Source of the DNA: Thermoanaerobacter pseudethanolicus ATCC 33223
GTDB taxonomy: Bacteria; Bacillota; Thermoanaerobacteria; Thermoanaerobacterales; Thermoanaerobacteraceae
Length of the DNA stretch: 64,000 bases
Direction: 5' to 3'
Assembly (NCBI RefSeq): GCF_000019085.1
Contig: NC_010321.1
Coordinates: forward strand, 628,501 to 692,500
Positions within the stretch are counted from its first letter, which is position 1, and each line of letters begins with the position of its first letter. Below the pieces are notes generated by a model. The model saw only the letters and a program-made list of their open reading frames with translations. It searched no databases and was not told where the DNA came from. The translations under genes were made by a program, and so were the position numbers. Shown piece after piece: positions 37,750 through 46,417 of the stretch.

Positions 37750-38322
37750 TTACACGACTCCCCTTTCGTATTTGTGTTGATTTAATTTTCAATTTTGTGA
37801 TTTGAAATAATCACTCCTTTTTTGGTTATACTGCTTTCAAAAACATTTTATTTTCTAATTGAGAATATTATACTCTCCCAAAAGTCATTTTTGTCACTTT
37901 CTCTATTTTCAACTTTTGTGAATTCAATGTTAAGCTCATCTATCTTCATTCCTTTCATTACTTCTGTTATCATCATTATAGCACATAATTATAACAAAAG
38001 ATAATATGTACTAAAGTTACAGCTTATTGAACCTCATAAGCATAAAAAAGTTGGTTGGTGTAGCTGTTGCTTGTTGAATAATTTTGTATTATAATTTCAT
38101 ATTATAATTTATCAAAGAACAGTTTATTTGGAGGTTTAAAATTTCCTGTTTAAGTTTTTAAACCTTAACTGGAAATTTTATATACAATCATATTATACGA
38201 GAGAGATGAGGTGAAAAATGAAAAATAAAAAATAAAAAATAAAAAGGTTATTCCGTTTATAGAATCCTTATTTAAGTGTTGCATTTAATATGCAATTTAC
38301 ATACTTAAGGAGGGAATATTTG
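37750..38322. other. Divergent gap between the amidase and symporter genes
   Basis: 570 bases. On the minus strand a 42-codon frame (37848-37976) looks protein-like but has no ribosome site and may be a gene relic. At 38137-38180 TAAAATTTCC pairs with GGAAATTTTA around an inner TTAAG/CTTAA pair, forming a long AT-rich hairpin. At about 38210-38235 GAGGTG precedes ATG AAA AAT AAA AAA TAA, a five-codon frame inside an A-rich tandem repeat. No other gene seen. Confidence 0.5.
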
Positions 38323-39732
38323 ATGGAAAAAAGACAAAGAGAAAGTTGGGGTTCTCGGATTGGATTTATCCTGGCAGCTGCAGGTTCAGCAATTGGGCTT
38401 GGTAACATCTGGAGATTCCCATACATGGCCGGTTCAAACGGTGGTAGTGCATTTATTTTAATTTATTTTGTATTCGCATTAGTCATCGGTCTCAGTATCA
38501 TGATCGCAGAATTTGCTATCGGACGTAGAACCGGCTTAGCAGCAGTTGGAGCGTACAAATCTATTAACAAAAATTGGACCTTTGCAGGGGTTCTTGGTAT
38601 ACTTACTGCCTTCTTTATAATGGGATTCTATCCTGTTGTAGGAGGTTGGGCACTTGCCTATGTAGTAAAATCTGTAACAGGCCTACTGTCAAATGCAGGA
38701 TCAATTGCTGATGCCTTTGGTGGCTTTATCTCTAGCCCAGTGGAGCCTTTGATTTGGATGGGCATATTCTTAGCAATGAATATCTTTATCGTTGCCAGAG
38801 GTATTGCAGGGGGAATTGAAAAAGCAAGCAGTATTCTTCTGCCTACATTATTTGTGCTACTTATTCTAATCGCACTTAGAAGTATAACATTACCAGGAGC
38901 GGGAGCGGGTATTGAATTCCTATTCAAACCTGATTTTAGTGCTGTTACTGGTCAGACCTTTCTTGCAGCTTTGGGACAGGCATTCTTCTCTCTAAGTTTA
39001 GGTATGGGCTGTATGATAACATACGGTAGTTATCTAAGTAAGAGTAAGAACCTTCCAAGCAACGCGTTGATAGTTACATTAATGGATACTATTGTTGCTA
39101 TTCTTGCAGGTTTGGCAATATTCCCAGCGGTGTTTGCTTATGGAATGGAACCAACAGCTGGACCAGGGTTGGTATTCGTAGTTGTTCCTACAATCTTTGC
39201 TGAAATGGGAGCATTGGGAATTCTCTTCTCAGTTATATTCTTCATTGCTCTTACAGTTGCAGCTCTTACTTCATCAATATCATTACTTGAAGTAGTTACA
39301 GCTTATCTGATTGACGAAAGAGGAATGGAAAGAAAGAAAGCTGTTTACATCTCCGGAACTATTATGTTAGTTACAGGAATTTTTTCATCCCTATCATTGG
39401 GAGTTATGTCAGATGTAAAATTCCTTGGAGTTGGAGCATTTGACTTCTTCGATATCTTAACAGATAAGATATTCCTTGCAATCGGTGGATTGCTACTGGC
39501 TATATTTGTTGGCTGGGTCGTTAAGAAGGAGGACCTTGAGGATGAGCTTACAAATGGTGGAACTATTAAGTTTCCACTGTTTAACGTATGGTACAATCTT
39601 ATTAAGTATGTAATTCCAGTAGCTATATCTATTGTTGCTATTATGGGTATTATCTCTATTGAACAAACAAGCCTGATGATATTTGGTTTGGCAATCATAG
39701 GAGTATTAGCAATTTTTTCTAAGAAGCTATAA
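38323..39732 (+). CDS. Neurotransmitter:sodium symporter (NSS, LeuT-like) family transporter
   Basis: About 469 residues with roughly eleven to twelve membrane spans. The signature of span 1, GFILAAAGSAIGLGNIWRFPYMAG, carries the unwound sodium/substrate site, followed by NGGSAFILIYF. The family uses the sodium gradient to import amino acids such as leucine, alanine or tryptophan. AAGGAGGG is eight bases from the ATG at 38323; the longer frame from 38290 starts without a site. Codon choice here uses more ATC and CTT-type codons than its neighbours, a weak hint of transfer. A strong terminator follows. Confidence 0.93.
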   Translation: MEKRQRESWGSRIGFILAAAGSAIGLGNIWRFPYMAGSNGGSAFILIYFVFALVIGLSIMIAEFAIGRRTGLAAVGAYKSINKNWTFAGVLGILTAFFIMGFYPVVGGWALAYVVKSVTGLLSNAGSIADAFGGFISSPVEPLIWMGIFLAMNIFIVARGIAGGIEKASSILLPTLFVLLILIALRSITLPGAGAGIEFLFKPDFSAVTGQTFLAALGQAFFSLSLGMGCMITYGSYLSKSKNLPSNALIVTLMDTIVAILAGLAIFPAVFAYGMEPTAGPGLVFVVVPTIFAEMGALGILFSVIFFIALTVAALTSSISLLEVVTAYLIDERGMERKKAVYISGTIMLVTGIFSSLSLGVMSDVKFLGVGAFDFFDILTDKIFLAIGGLLLAIFVGWVVKKEDLEDELTNGGTIKFPLFNVWYNLIKYVIPVAISIVAIMGIISIEQTSLMIFGLAIIGVLAIFSKKL

Positions 39733-39754
39733 AGATAGTTTAAATATTATAAAT

Positions 39755-39792
39755 AAAGGGTATTATCTCACGATGAGATAATACCCTTTTAA
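39755..39792 (+). terminator. Rho-independent terminator after the NSS transporter
   Basis: AAAGGGTATTATCTC pairs perfectly with GAGATAATACCCTTT around a five-base loop, followed by T. Confidence 0.92.
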
Positions 39793-40047
39793 AATTGCAG
39801 GAGGGGAGAAAAGTGATACTTCAAAGTATGAAAAATATAATATAGAAAAATTAAGAAAAACAAGCCTTACAGAAAAGTTACGATTTAAGATATTTCATGG
39901 GTTGTTGCTAAAAATTATCCTACAGTATCTTGACACTATCTCACAGGACACAATAAATTTTAGGAAATATTGCTTTTATGATATAATTTAATAAGATAAA
40001 GAGATAAAGTAGAAATTTTTTAAACTATGTTATAGGAGATGATGCAG
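39793..40047. other. Gene-poor gap after the symporter terminator
   Basis: GGAGGGGAG near 39801 is followed by a ten-codon GTG frame (39813-39845), too short to call a gene. A TTGACA at 39930 has only a weak -10 partner. Nothing else was recognised. Confidence 0.5.
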
Positions 40048-41355
40048 TTGGGAAATAAAGAAAAATTAAAAAATATTTTAAACGGGTTAAATGAAATAGT
40101 GATTTATAGAAATATTACAAATCATAGCTTAATAAGAAAATGGATTAAAATTTTACAAGAACTTTTAAAAGAAGAGCCCTCTATTGAGTTTATTTATTCT
40201 GAATATAGCAGTTTTTACAAAGGTATTACTGAATATGCTTTTAAAAAGAGGATTCATAAAAATATTTGGCCTACTTTTTTGGCAGAAGAAATCGCTTATG
40301 ATGAAAACCCCTTTAGCCACATTTCAGAAAAATATGGTTTTAATGCTGTGAGCAATTTAATTATTAAGACTATTGAAAAAGAAATAGGGATTTTAAAGGA
40401 ATTTTGCTATGTAAACATAGCAGAAACTGTAAATAGTTTATTAAATACGGAATTACCTGACTTTGAAAACTCTGTTAATAATATTTTTTATGAAAAAGTT
40501 AACAATACCACTTTCATGTTAGGAAATTTATGGGAACTAAAAGAGGGTAAAATTGCTGAATATCTATCAAATTATTACCATTCAAACGGTTGCGGCATTT
40601 TTGGAAAATATAAAGCTTTTCGATGGGTTAAAGAAAATTGGGCTGGAAGATTAAAAGGTATTGAAAGTGTTGACCCTGTAACTTTTGAGGATTTGATAGG
40701 ATATGAAGAAGAACGGAAAATAGTTATAGAAAACACAGAAGCTTTTTTAAAGGGTTTTCCTGCGAATAATGTGCTTTTATATGGAGATAAAGGTACTGGA
40801 AAGTCATCTACTGTTAAGGCTTTGCTCAATGAGTTTTACAAAGAGGGATTGAGACTTATAGAAATTAATAAAAATGATATAAAAGATTTATCATACATAC
40901 TTGATATAATTAAAGACAGAGGAATGAAATTTATATTGTTTTTTGACGATTTGTCTTTTGATGAAAGTGAGGCGGATTATAAAGAACTTAAGTCAGTATT
41001 AGAAGGTGGAGTAGAGGTTTTACCTTCAAATATAGTAATTTATGCAACGTCAAATAGGAGGCATATTGTTACAGAAAATATAGAGGACAATGAACTTCAT
41101 AATACAGATGCGAGAGAAGAAAAACTTTCTTTAAGCGATAGATTTGGGATAACTATTACCTTTGTTACTCCAAGTCAAGAAGAGTATTTAAAAATTGTTA
41201 AGGGTTTAGCTCAAAAGCACAATATAGAAATTGAATGGAATCTCTTAAAGGAAAAAGCATTGCAATGGGCTATTTGGCATAATGGCAGGTCGCCTCGAAG
41301 TGCAAAGCAATTTATAGACCATTTAAGATATGAGTTATCTAAGAATACTGTTTGA
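40048..41355 (+). CDS. DUF815 family AAA ATPase
   Basis: About 435 residues. The C-terminal half is a P-loop ATPase: LLYGDKGTGKSSTVKALL (Walker A, about 246-263), FILFFDDLSFDE (Walker B, about 302) and IYATSNRRHIV (sensor 1). It has the late arginine-containing SLSDRFGITITF. This is the DUF815 family of uncharacterised bacterial ATPases; the N-terminal 230 residues have no recognised domain. AGGAG is nine bases from the TTG at 40048, better than the ATG codons directly abutting it. It stands before transaldolase but with a gap, so a functional link is unlikely. Function unknown. Confidence 0.85.
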   Translation: MGNKEKLKNILNGLNEIVIYRNITNHSLIRKWIKILQELLKEEPSIEFIYSEYSSFYKGITEYAFKKRIHKNIWPTFLAEEIAYDENPFSHISEKYGFNAVSNLIIKTIEKEIGILKEFCYVNIAETVNSLLNTELPDFENSVNNIFYEKVNNTTFMLGNLWELKEGKIAEYLSNYYHSNGCGIFGKYKAFRWVKENWAGRLKGIESVDPVTFEDLIGYEEERKIVIENTEAFLKGFPANNVLLYGDKGTGKSSTVKALLNEFYKEGLRLIEINKNDIKDLSYILDIIKDRGMKFILFFDDLSFDESEADYKELKSVLEGGVEVLPSNIVIYATSNRRHIVTENIEDNELHNTDAREEKLSLSDRFGITITFVTPSQEEYLKIVKGLAQKHNIEIEWNLLKEKALQWAIWHNGRSPRSAKQFIDHLRYELSKNTV

Positions 41356-41475
41356 GTTTTTGAAGGCTTGTTTTGAAGATAAAATAAAAATTGCATAATA
41401 TAAAGCATGGCTTTTAATTTTTTAAAGTTAGATATATAATAAAGGTAAATAAATTGATAACGGAGGGATGAAATG

Positions 41476-42126
41476 ATGAAATTTTTTCTTGACACTGCAA
41501 ATGTTGACGAAATAAGAGAAGCTAATGCATTAGGTGTAATATCAGGTGTTACTACAAACCCATCTCTTATTGCTAAAGAAGGAAGAGATTTTATTGAGGT
41601 AGTAAAAGAAATTACTCAAATTGTAGATGGTCCTATAAGTGCAGAAGTTATAAGTGATGACAGTGAGGGCATGATTAGAGAGGCAAGAGAGCTTGCAAAG
41701 ATACATAAAAATATAGTAATAAAAATTCCTATGACGGCTGAAGGGTTGAAAGCAGTAAATGTTCTTTCCAAAGAAGGGATTAAAACAAATGTGACATTAA
41801 TATTTACAGCAAATCAAGCATTACTCGCAGCTCGTGCAGGTGCGACATATGTAAGTCCTTTTGTAGGAAGGCTTGATGATATAAATACAGATGGCTTGCA
41901 GATTATTGAGGATATTGTTACGATATTCAATAATTACGACATAGATACAGAGATAATCACTGCAAGTGTAAGACATCCTATACATGTTTTACAGGCAGCA
42001 AAACTAGGGGCACATATAGCGACAGTACCATATAAAGTGCTCATGCAGATGGTAAAACATCCGTTGACAGATGCGGGAATAGAAAGATTCAAAGAGGATT
42101 GGAGAAAAGCAGGGCTTAAAATATAA
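41476..42126 (+). CDS. tal: Transaldolase / fructose-6-phosphate aldolase type (short form)
   Basis: 216 residues, the short single-barrel transaldolase (Fsa/MipB subfamily). [15 protein letters not shown] at the N-terminus, [13 protein letters not shown] near 27-39, [11 protein letters not shown] with the Schiff-base lysine segment VIKIPM (about 85-90) and [16 protein letters not shown] are all typical. It moves a dihydroxyacetone unit between sugar phosphates in the non-oxidative pentose phosphate pathway, which fits the nearby gnd and gntK. GGAGGG precedes two adjacent ATG codons; the second is chosen because it begins the conserved MKFFLDTAN. Confidence 0.93.
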   Translation: MKFFLDTANVDEIREANALGVISGVTTNPSLIAKEGRDFIEVVKEITQIVDGPISAEVISDDSEGMIREARELAKIHKNIVIKIPMTAEGLKAVNVLSKEGIKTNVTLIFTANQALLAARAGATYVSPFVGRLDDINTDGLQIIEDIVTIFNNYDIDTEIITASVRHPIHVLQAAKLGAHIATVPYKVLMQMVKHPLTDAGIERFKEDWRKAGLKI

Positions 42127-42131
42127 ATTGA

Positions 42132-42174
42132 TAAAAAAGCAGGGTAGAATTAGGAAAGCTATCCTGCTTTTTAA
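42132..42174 (+). terminator. Rho-independent terminator after transaldolase
   Basis: AAAAAGCAGGGTAG pairs with CTATCCTGCTTTTT (one G-T pair) around an 11-base loop, just after the stop codon. Confidence 0.85.
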
Positions 42175-42222
42175 GTTATTTAAGAGTAATTTTGAGAATA
42201 TAGATAGTAAGAGGTGGTTAAT

Positions 42223-43530
42223 GTGAGAAAGCCTTTTACTATTTTCTTATATTTGTTAGTGATATTTTTTCTTATATATTGGCCTTACTATATGAATCTT
42301 TATGAAAAAGAACAAATACAAGAAAAAAATCAGGTAGAAGAGGAGTTTAGGGGGATAATAACTTTTTGGGATTTCCCTCATCCTTCAATAGGAGACCCGG
42401 GAGGATTTGAATTTATAAAAAAGAAAATAGAATTATTTCAGTACAAATACCCGGGTGTGGTAATAGATTTTGAGCCTCTTTCATACAAAGACGGATATGA
42501 AAAACTGATTAACTCTTCTAAAGATGGCTCTTTGCCAGATATTTTACCTGTTGGGGCAGATTTTTATTTTATTTCAAAGGATTATTTAAGTCCTATCAAT
42601 AAATATGTAGATGAAGAGTTTAAGAAGCAATACAAGGAAGGCGTTATTGATGCTATAAGTTATAAAGGCAATATTTATGGAATGCCTTTAGGAATGTATA
42701 CTAATGTGCTTTTTTTAAATGTGGATATGTTTGATGAAAAAGAAATTAAACTTCCTGAAAACGGCGAGTGGAATTACGAAGAATTTGTGGATAGTATGAT
42801 AAAATTGACTTATACTGAAGGTAAAAAGGATAAAAAATACTTTTATGGATTAGGCATTTCTCTTGCACCTGATAATTATAATTTATGGGGGTTTTTACTT
42901 TTAGATGGTGCGAGAGCTTTTGACAAAGAAAAGTATTCTTTTTTTGGCCCTCAAGCAGTTTCAGGAGTGCAAAAAGTTTTGGATTTATTTAATAAATATA
43001 AGGTGGTCAATCCTGTTTCACTTGAGGGAGAGAGGGAAAAGTTGTGGCAAGACTTTATTACTACTAAAAACACTGCAGTATTAGTAGAAGAAAGTTATAA
43101 AATAGCACAGCTTAAAAATTTACAGTCAAAAGGAAAGTTGTTTGAGTTTGATGTAGCGATGTACCCCGAAGGGGAAAGTGGCATACCATTGACATTATCA
43201 CCTAAAATATATGCCTATGGCATAAAGAAGGAAAAAGATGAAAAAAAGCTTGAGATGGAGTATAAATTTATAAAGTTTCTTACAGAAGACCAACAAAAGG
43301 TGATTGAGTTAGGTTATGTACCAGTTAAAAAAGATAAAGTTACTGAAGATGACAAAATGAAAAGAATTGAATTAGCTACTAATTATACAAATATCATCCC
43401 ACAATTTGACGGATGGAGAAAAATAAACAACACAGTGATAGCAAAAATAAAAGAAGGAATAGGAAATAACAAAAATGCCTTTGATATAACAGAGGAAATA
43501 AAAAACAGTGTAAGTCAGTTGGTGCACTAA
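42223..43530 (+). CDS. Membrane-anchored solute-binding-like protein (family 1 fold), orphan
   Basis: About 435 residues. It opens with an uncleaved hydrophobic anchor (PFTIFLYLLVIFFLIYW) and has no lipobox cysteine. The extracellular part has IITFWDFPHPS, YPGVVIDFEPLSYKDGYEKL and PDILPVGADFYFIS, which resemble sugar-binding proteins of ABC systems. No permease genes are adjacent: transaldolase is upstream and a convergent penicillin-binding protein downstream. It may work with a distant transporter or as a sensor. GAGGTGG favours the GTG at 42223 over an in-frame GTG nine bases earlier. Confidence 0.75.
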   Translation: MRKPFTIFLYLLVIFFLIYWPYYMNLYEKEQIQEKNQVEEEFRGIITFWDFPHPSIGDPGGFEFIKKKIELFQYKYPGVVIDFEPLSYKDGYEKLINSSKDGSLPDILPVGADFYFISKDYLSPINKYVDEEFKKQYKEGVIDAISYKGNIYGMPLGMYTNVLFLNVDMFDEKEIKLPENGEWNYEEFVDSMIKLTYTEGKKDKKYFYGLGISLAPDNYNLWGFLLLDGARAFDKEKYSFFGPQAVSGVQKVLDLFNKYKVVNPVSLEGEREKLWQDFITTKNTAVLVEESYKIAQLKNLQSKGKLFEFDVAMYPEGESGIPLTLSPKIYAYGIKKEKDEKKLEMEYKFIKFLTEDQQKVIELGYVPVKKDKVTEDDKMKRIELATNYTNIIPQFDGWRKINNTVIAKIKEGIGNNKNAFDITEEIKNSVSQLVH

Positions 43531-43553
43531 AAATAACGGGTATTATTATTTTT

Positions 43554-45215
43554 TTACTTTTTTACTGTGTCATAATACCTAAGAGTATCTCTTAATATTT
43601 CTTGTGCTATTGGCGCGGCTACTTCTCCTCCCATATGACCATTTTGTGTTGGATTTTTAACAAGAACTAATACTGCAATTTTTGGGTTTTCAACTGGTGC
43701 AAATCCAGCAAATGATGCTACGTATTTCCCTGGAGCATAATTTTCCGTTGTACCTGTTTTTCCACCTACTGTATAGCCAGGTACTTTTGCTGCTTGGCCG
43801 GTACCCTCTGTTACTGTTTTTTCAAGTATATGTCTCATTGTATCGGATGTTTTTTTAGAGATAACTTGTCTAACTATTTGAGGCTTATATTCTTTAATTT
43901 TTTTATCGCCGTTTTCGATATATTTTACAATATGTGGAACCATGAGGTTTCCACCGTTTATCACGGCTGAAAAAGCTGTAATCATTTGGATTGGAGTTAC
44001 AGCGATTCCTTGACCAAAAGACATAGTAGCGAGGTCGACAGGATATATCTTTGACTTTGGCAAGATCATTCCACTGGCTTCTCCAGGAAGCTCAATTCCT
44101 GTTGGAGTACCAAAACCAAAAGCTTGTATGTATTTATAAAAGGCATCGACACCTAATCGTTCTACTACTTGGACAAAAACTGTATTACTTGATTTTTCAA
44201 TAGCTTGCGAAAAAGTTATATCTCCCAAAGCTTTCCAACTTCTAATTTTTTTACCAGAGACTATATAATATCCAGGGTCGTAGAATTTTTCGTCTGGTGT
44301 AACTACAGCTGATTCTAATGCTGCAGAAGCGGTTATTACTTTAAATACTGAAGCGGGTTCGTAAGTACTTGACACTGCCGGGTTTGACCAGTATTCCTTT
44401 GAAGGCACATTTTGCCAATTATTTGGGTCAAAATCGGGCAAATTAGCCATGGCAAGTATTTCACCAGTTTTTGGATTCATAACTATTGCTGTTATGCCAT
44501 CTTCTGGTTTATATTTTTCATATGCTTTTTTTATAGCTTTTTCTGTATAACTTTGTATTACAGAATCAATTGTGAGGACAATATTATCACCGTTTGTAGG
44601 TTCTTTGTAAAACTTTGGAACTCCTACTTTTCTACCTTCTCTATCTACAAGAGAGATTTCACGGCCAGGTACACCACCCAAGTATTTATCTAAAGAGTAT
44701 TCAAGGCCATACAAACCATTACCATCAATTCCTGCAAAACCTAATACTTGTGATAGCATTTTGTCGTTGGGATAATTTCTCATAAAAGTATCTTCTACAT
44801 ATATGCCTGGTATGTTAAGACTTTTTATTTTATTTATATTTTCAAGAGGAATGGACCTGCCAAGTACAGCCCACTCTGAGTTTTTATTTGAAAGAATTTT
44901 ATAAAGCGAGTCTTTGTCCATATTTAAGTATTTATAGAGTTCTTCTGAAGCTTTTTCTGGATTTTTTATAAATTTAGGAGCCGCAAATACATCTCCTGCT
45001 GGAACATTACAGGCAAGGATATTCCCGTTTACATCATAAATATTGCCCCGTTGAGGCTTTAATATGATATCAGCAGTACTTTGCCTTTCGACTGCCATGG
45101 CAAGTTTTTCAGAGTTTATACCCTGTATCCATATAAGCCTTACGATAAGGGCGAAAATCATAATAGTAAAAAAGATAAATATGGTAAATGTTCGTTTTTT
45201 TACATATGATGTCAA
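43554..45215 (-). CDS. Class B penicillin-binding protein (SpoVD/PBP2-like transpeptidase)
   Basis: 553 residues. One N-terminal membrane anchor (about 10-30) is followed by the dimerisation domain with LKPQRGNIYDVNGNILA, then the transpeptidase domain. The active-site motifs are complete: S289-V-F-K292, S342-S-N344 and K485-T-G487 in GGKTGTTE. It cross-links peptidoglycan in septal or sporulation-specific wall synthesis. PASTA repeats found in some relatives are absent. Translation starts at TTG with AAGGGG ten bases upstream. It is a single-gene unit away from any division cluster, which points to a paralogue of the main FtsI-type protein. Confidence 0.92.
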   Translation of the reverse strand: MTSYVKKRTFTIFIFFTIMIFALIVRLIWIQGINSEKLAMAVERQSTADIILKPQRGNIYDVNGNILACNVPAGDVFAAPKFIKNPEKASEELYKYLNMDKDSLYKILSNKNSEWAVLGRSIPLENINKIKSLNIPGIYVEDTFMRNYPNDKMLSQVLGFAGIDGNGLYGLEYSLDKYLGGVPGREISLVDREGRKVGVPKFYKEPTNGDNIVLTIDSVIQSYTEKAIKKAYEKYKPEDGITAIVMNPKTGEILAMANLPDFDPNNWQNVPSKEYWSNPAVSSTYEPASVFKVITASAALESAVVTPDEKFYDPGYYIVSGKKIRSWKALGDITFSQAIEKSSNTVFVQVVERLGVDAFYKYIQAFGFGTPTGIELPGEASGMILPKSKIYPVDLATMSFGQGIAVTPIQMITAFSAVINGGNLMVPHIVKYIENGDKKIKEYKPQIVRQVISKKTSDTMRHILEKTVTEGTGQAAKVPGYTVGGKTGTTENYAPGKYVASFAGFAPVENPKIAVLVLVKNPTQNGHMGGEVAAPIAQEILRDTLRYYDTVKK

Positions 45216-45333
45216 TTTTATTCTAACCCCTTTTTATAAAGATTTTGTTTATCCAATATAATTATACCATAGATATTTTGCAATTTAATTAAATAAAAGT
45301 ATAGAAATGTTTTTGCTTGGGTGGAGGCTTCAC

Positions 45334-45362
45334 TTGTATTTTTCTTATAAAAAATATATAAT
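45334..45362 (+). promoter_or_regulatory. Promoter of the fluoride riboswitch-DUF6062 unit
   Basis: TTGTAT and TATAAT are separated by 17 bases, about 24 bases ahead of the aptamer. Confidence 0.75.
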
Positions 45363-45385
45363 TATAAATAAGAGATAAAATTAAA

Positions 45386-45435
45386 TAACGGTGATGAAGC
45401 TCACCTTATTGCCGTGAAGGCTAATGGCTTCTACG
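45386..45435 (+). ncRNA. Fluoride riboswitch aptamer (crcB motif)
   Basis: GGTGATGAAGCTCACC (stem P1 with its loop) is followed by TTATTGCC, GTGAA, GGCTAATG and GGCTTCTAC. This lines up with the fluoride aptamer of Thermotoga: GGGCGATGAGGCC, then TGCC, GGGCTGATG, GGCCTCTAC. The pseudoknot has changed on both sides (GAAGC with GCTTC here, GAGGCC with GGCCTC there), which is strong support. The 3' pseudoknot strand is also the 5' arm of a terminator, so fluoride should keep transcription on. The controlled gene is the DUF6062 gene at 45493. Confidence 0.9.
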
Positions 45436-45460
45436 CGCTTTCGTAGAAGCCATTTTTGTT
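45424..45460 (+). terminator. Terminator of the fluoride riboswitch (expression platform)
   Basis: ATGGCTTCTACG pairs perfectly with CGTAGAAGCCAT around CGCTTT, followed by TTTTTGTTT. Its left arm overlaps the aptamer's pseudoknot strand, so the two folds exclude each other. Confidence 0.92.
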
Positions 45461-45492
45461 TATTTGACAAAAAAGAGAGGATGAGAATCTGC

Positions 45493-46149
45493 ATGAAGTT
45501 AGAATTTATTCCATTGTATGAGGTTTTTGAAAAATATAAGGGAGGTTGTCCAATATGCAAGGTTATAAAAGACGAAGAAAAAGCCTATTGTGAGCATTTG
45601 TTTGAAGATGAGGTTTTAAAAGACCCTGAAATGTATGTCAAAATAAGAGAGACAAATTTCTGCCATTATCATTTGGAATTATTGAATAATTCATATGATA
45701 AATTGGGTTTGGCAATTGCATTAAAAGAGAACGTCACTTATAAATTACAGCAAATTACGGAGAAAGGAAAATCTTTAAAGAAAAAAAGGAAAAAAGAAAC
45801 AAAAAACAAATGCCTTGTTTGTGATTATTTAAGTGAAAGAGATAAATACCAGATGCATATATTGATAGATATTTTACATGCTGATAAAGAATTTGTTGAA
45901 AAGCATAGTGAAGGGCTGTCTAAATTGTGTTTTCATCACCTAAATATGTTTATGGAAGCTAAAAAGGATGTTACACCACAAATTGAGAAAATATTTAAAA
46001 TAAATAAAGCGGCAATTGAAAAGAATATAAATGACCTTGAATGGTTTATAACAAAATTTGATTATAGATTTCATGATGAACCATGGTATGACTCCAAGGA
46101 TTCGATTGAAAGAGCATTGAAATTATTGAGAGGTGGTTATTATGATTAG
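45493..46149 (+). CDS. DUF6062 family Cys/His-rich protein under fluoride riboswitch control
   Basis: About 218 residues, soluble, no signal peptide. Two similar halves each carry a CxxC and a Cys-His cluster: C19-x2-C22 with C57-H58-x-H60, and C107-x2-C110 with C146-x-H148-H149. This looks like a duplicated metal-binding finger. A lysine-rich linker (about 92-105) separates them. The family is uncharacterised. GAGAGG is 12 bases from the ATG at 45493; an ATG at 45481 is in frame but touches the site. The upstream fluoride riboswitch suggests a role in fluoride stress, for example protecting or sensing a metal. That role is inference. Confidence 0.85.
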   Translation: MKLEFIPLYEVFEKYKGGCPICKVIKDEEKAYCEHLFEDEVLKDPEMYVKIRETNFCHYHLELLNNSYDKLGLAIALKENVTYKLQQITEKGKSLKKKRKKETKNKCLVCDYLSERDKYQMHILIDILHADKEFVEKHSEGLSKLCFHHLNMFMEAKKDVTPQIEKIFKINKAAIEKNINDLEWFITKFDYRFHDEPWYDSKDSIERALKLLRGGYYD

Positions 46150-46291
46150 GATTTCTTTTGAAATTACTGATAGTTAAATCTGGCTCTAATGTTTTTAAGT
46201 TACGATTTGAATTTTCCCAAAAAGAAAAGGTAGAACGATTAGTTGAACAAATTAATAAAATAGCAAGATATTATAATATTAATAAGTTTCA

Positions 46292-46326
46292 AAAATGTCA
46301 ACCGTATTATAAACGGTTGACATTTT
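46292..46326. promoter_or_regulatory. Probable LacI-type operator, distal (or terminator-like hairpin)
   Basis: A 14-bp perfect inverted repeat with half-site TGTCAACCG and a seven-base loop. The same half-site makes the operator at 46338. It could also serve as a terminator for the DUF6062 gene because TTTT ends the right arm. Confidence 0.65.
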
Positions 46327-46337
46327 ATCAAAAAATT

Positions 46338-46378
46338 TATGTCAAACGGTTGACATATAAAAATTAATCAAGTATAAT
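46338..46378 (+). promoter_or_regulatory. Promoter and LacI-type operator of the sucrose/fructan operon
   Basis: TATGTCAAAC/GGTTGACATA (46338-46357) is a CG-centred palindrome of the LacI-family type. It contains the -35 box TTGACA (46350-46355), and TATAAT follows after exactly 17 bases (46373-46378). A repressor bound here would block RNA polymerase. The LacI-family protein encoded at 55373 is the natural candidate. Confidence 0.8.
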
Positions 46379-46417
46379 AAAAGTAAGTTAAAAAGATTTC
46401 AAAGAAAGGGGATTGTC

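Noticed and set aside
37848-37976. 42-codon minus-strand frame upstream of the amidase
   Set aside because: Protein-like composition, but no ribosome site and no recognised family; kept only as a possible relic in the gap note.
39813-39845. Ten-codon frame after GGAGGGGAG as a small transporter subunit
   Set aside because: Far too short and not hydrophobic like known small NSS partner proteins.
46292-46326. Pure terminator for the DUF6062 gene
   Set aside because: The same half-site recurs in the promoter palindrome, so an operator role is more likely, although both may apply.
46158-46367. 69-codon frame between the DUF6062 and solute-binding genes
   Set aside because: No ribosome site, and it runs across both operator palindromes and the -35 box of the fructan promoter.
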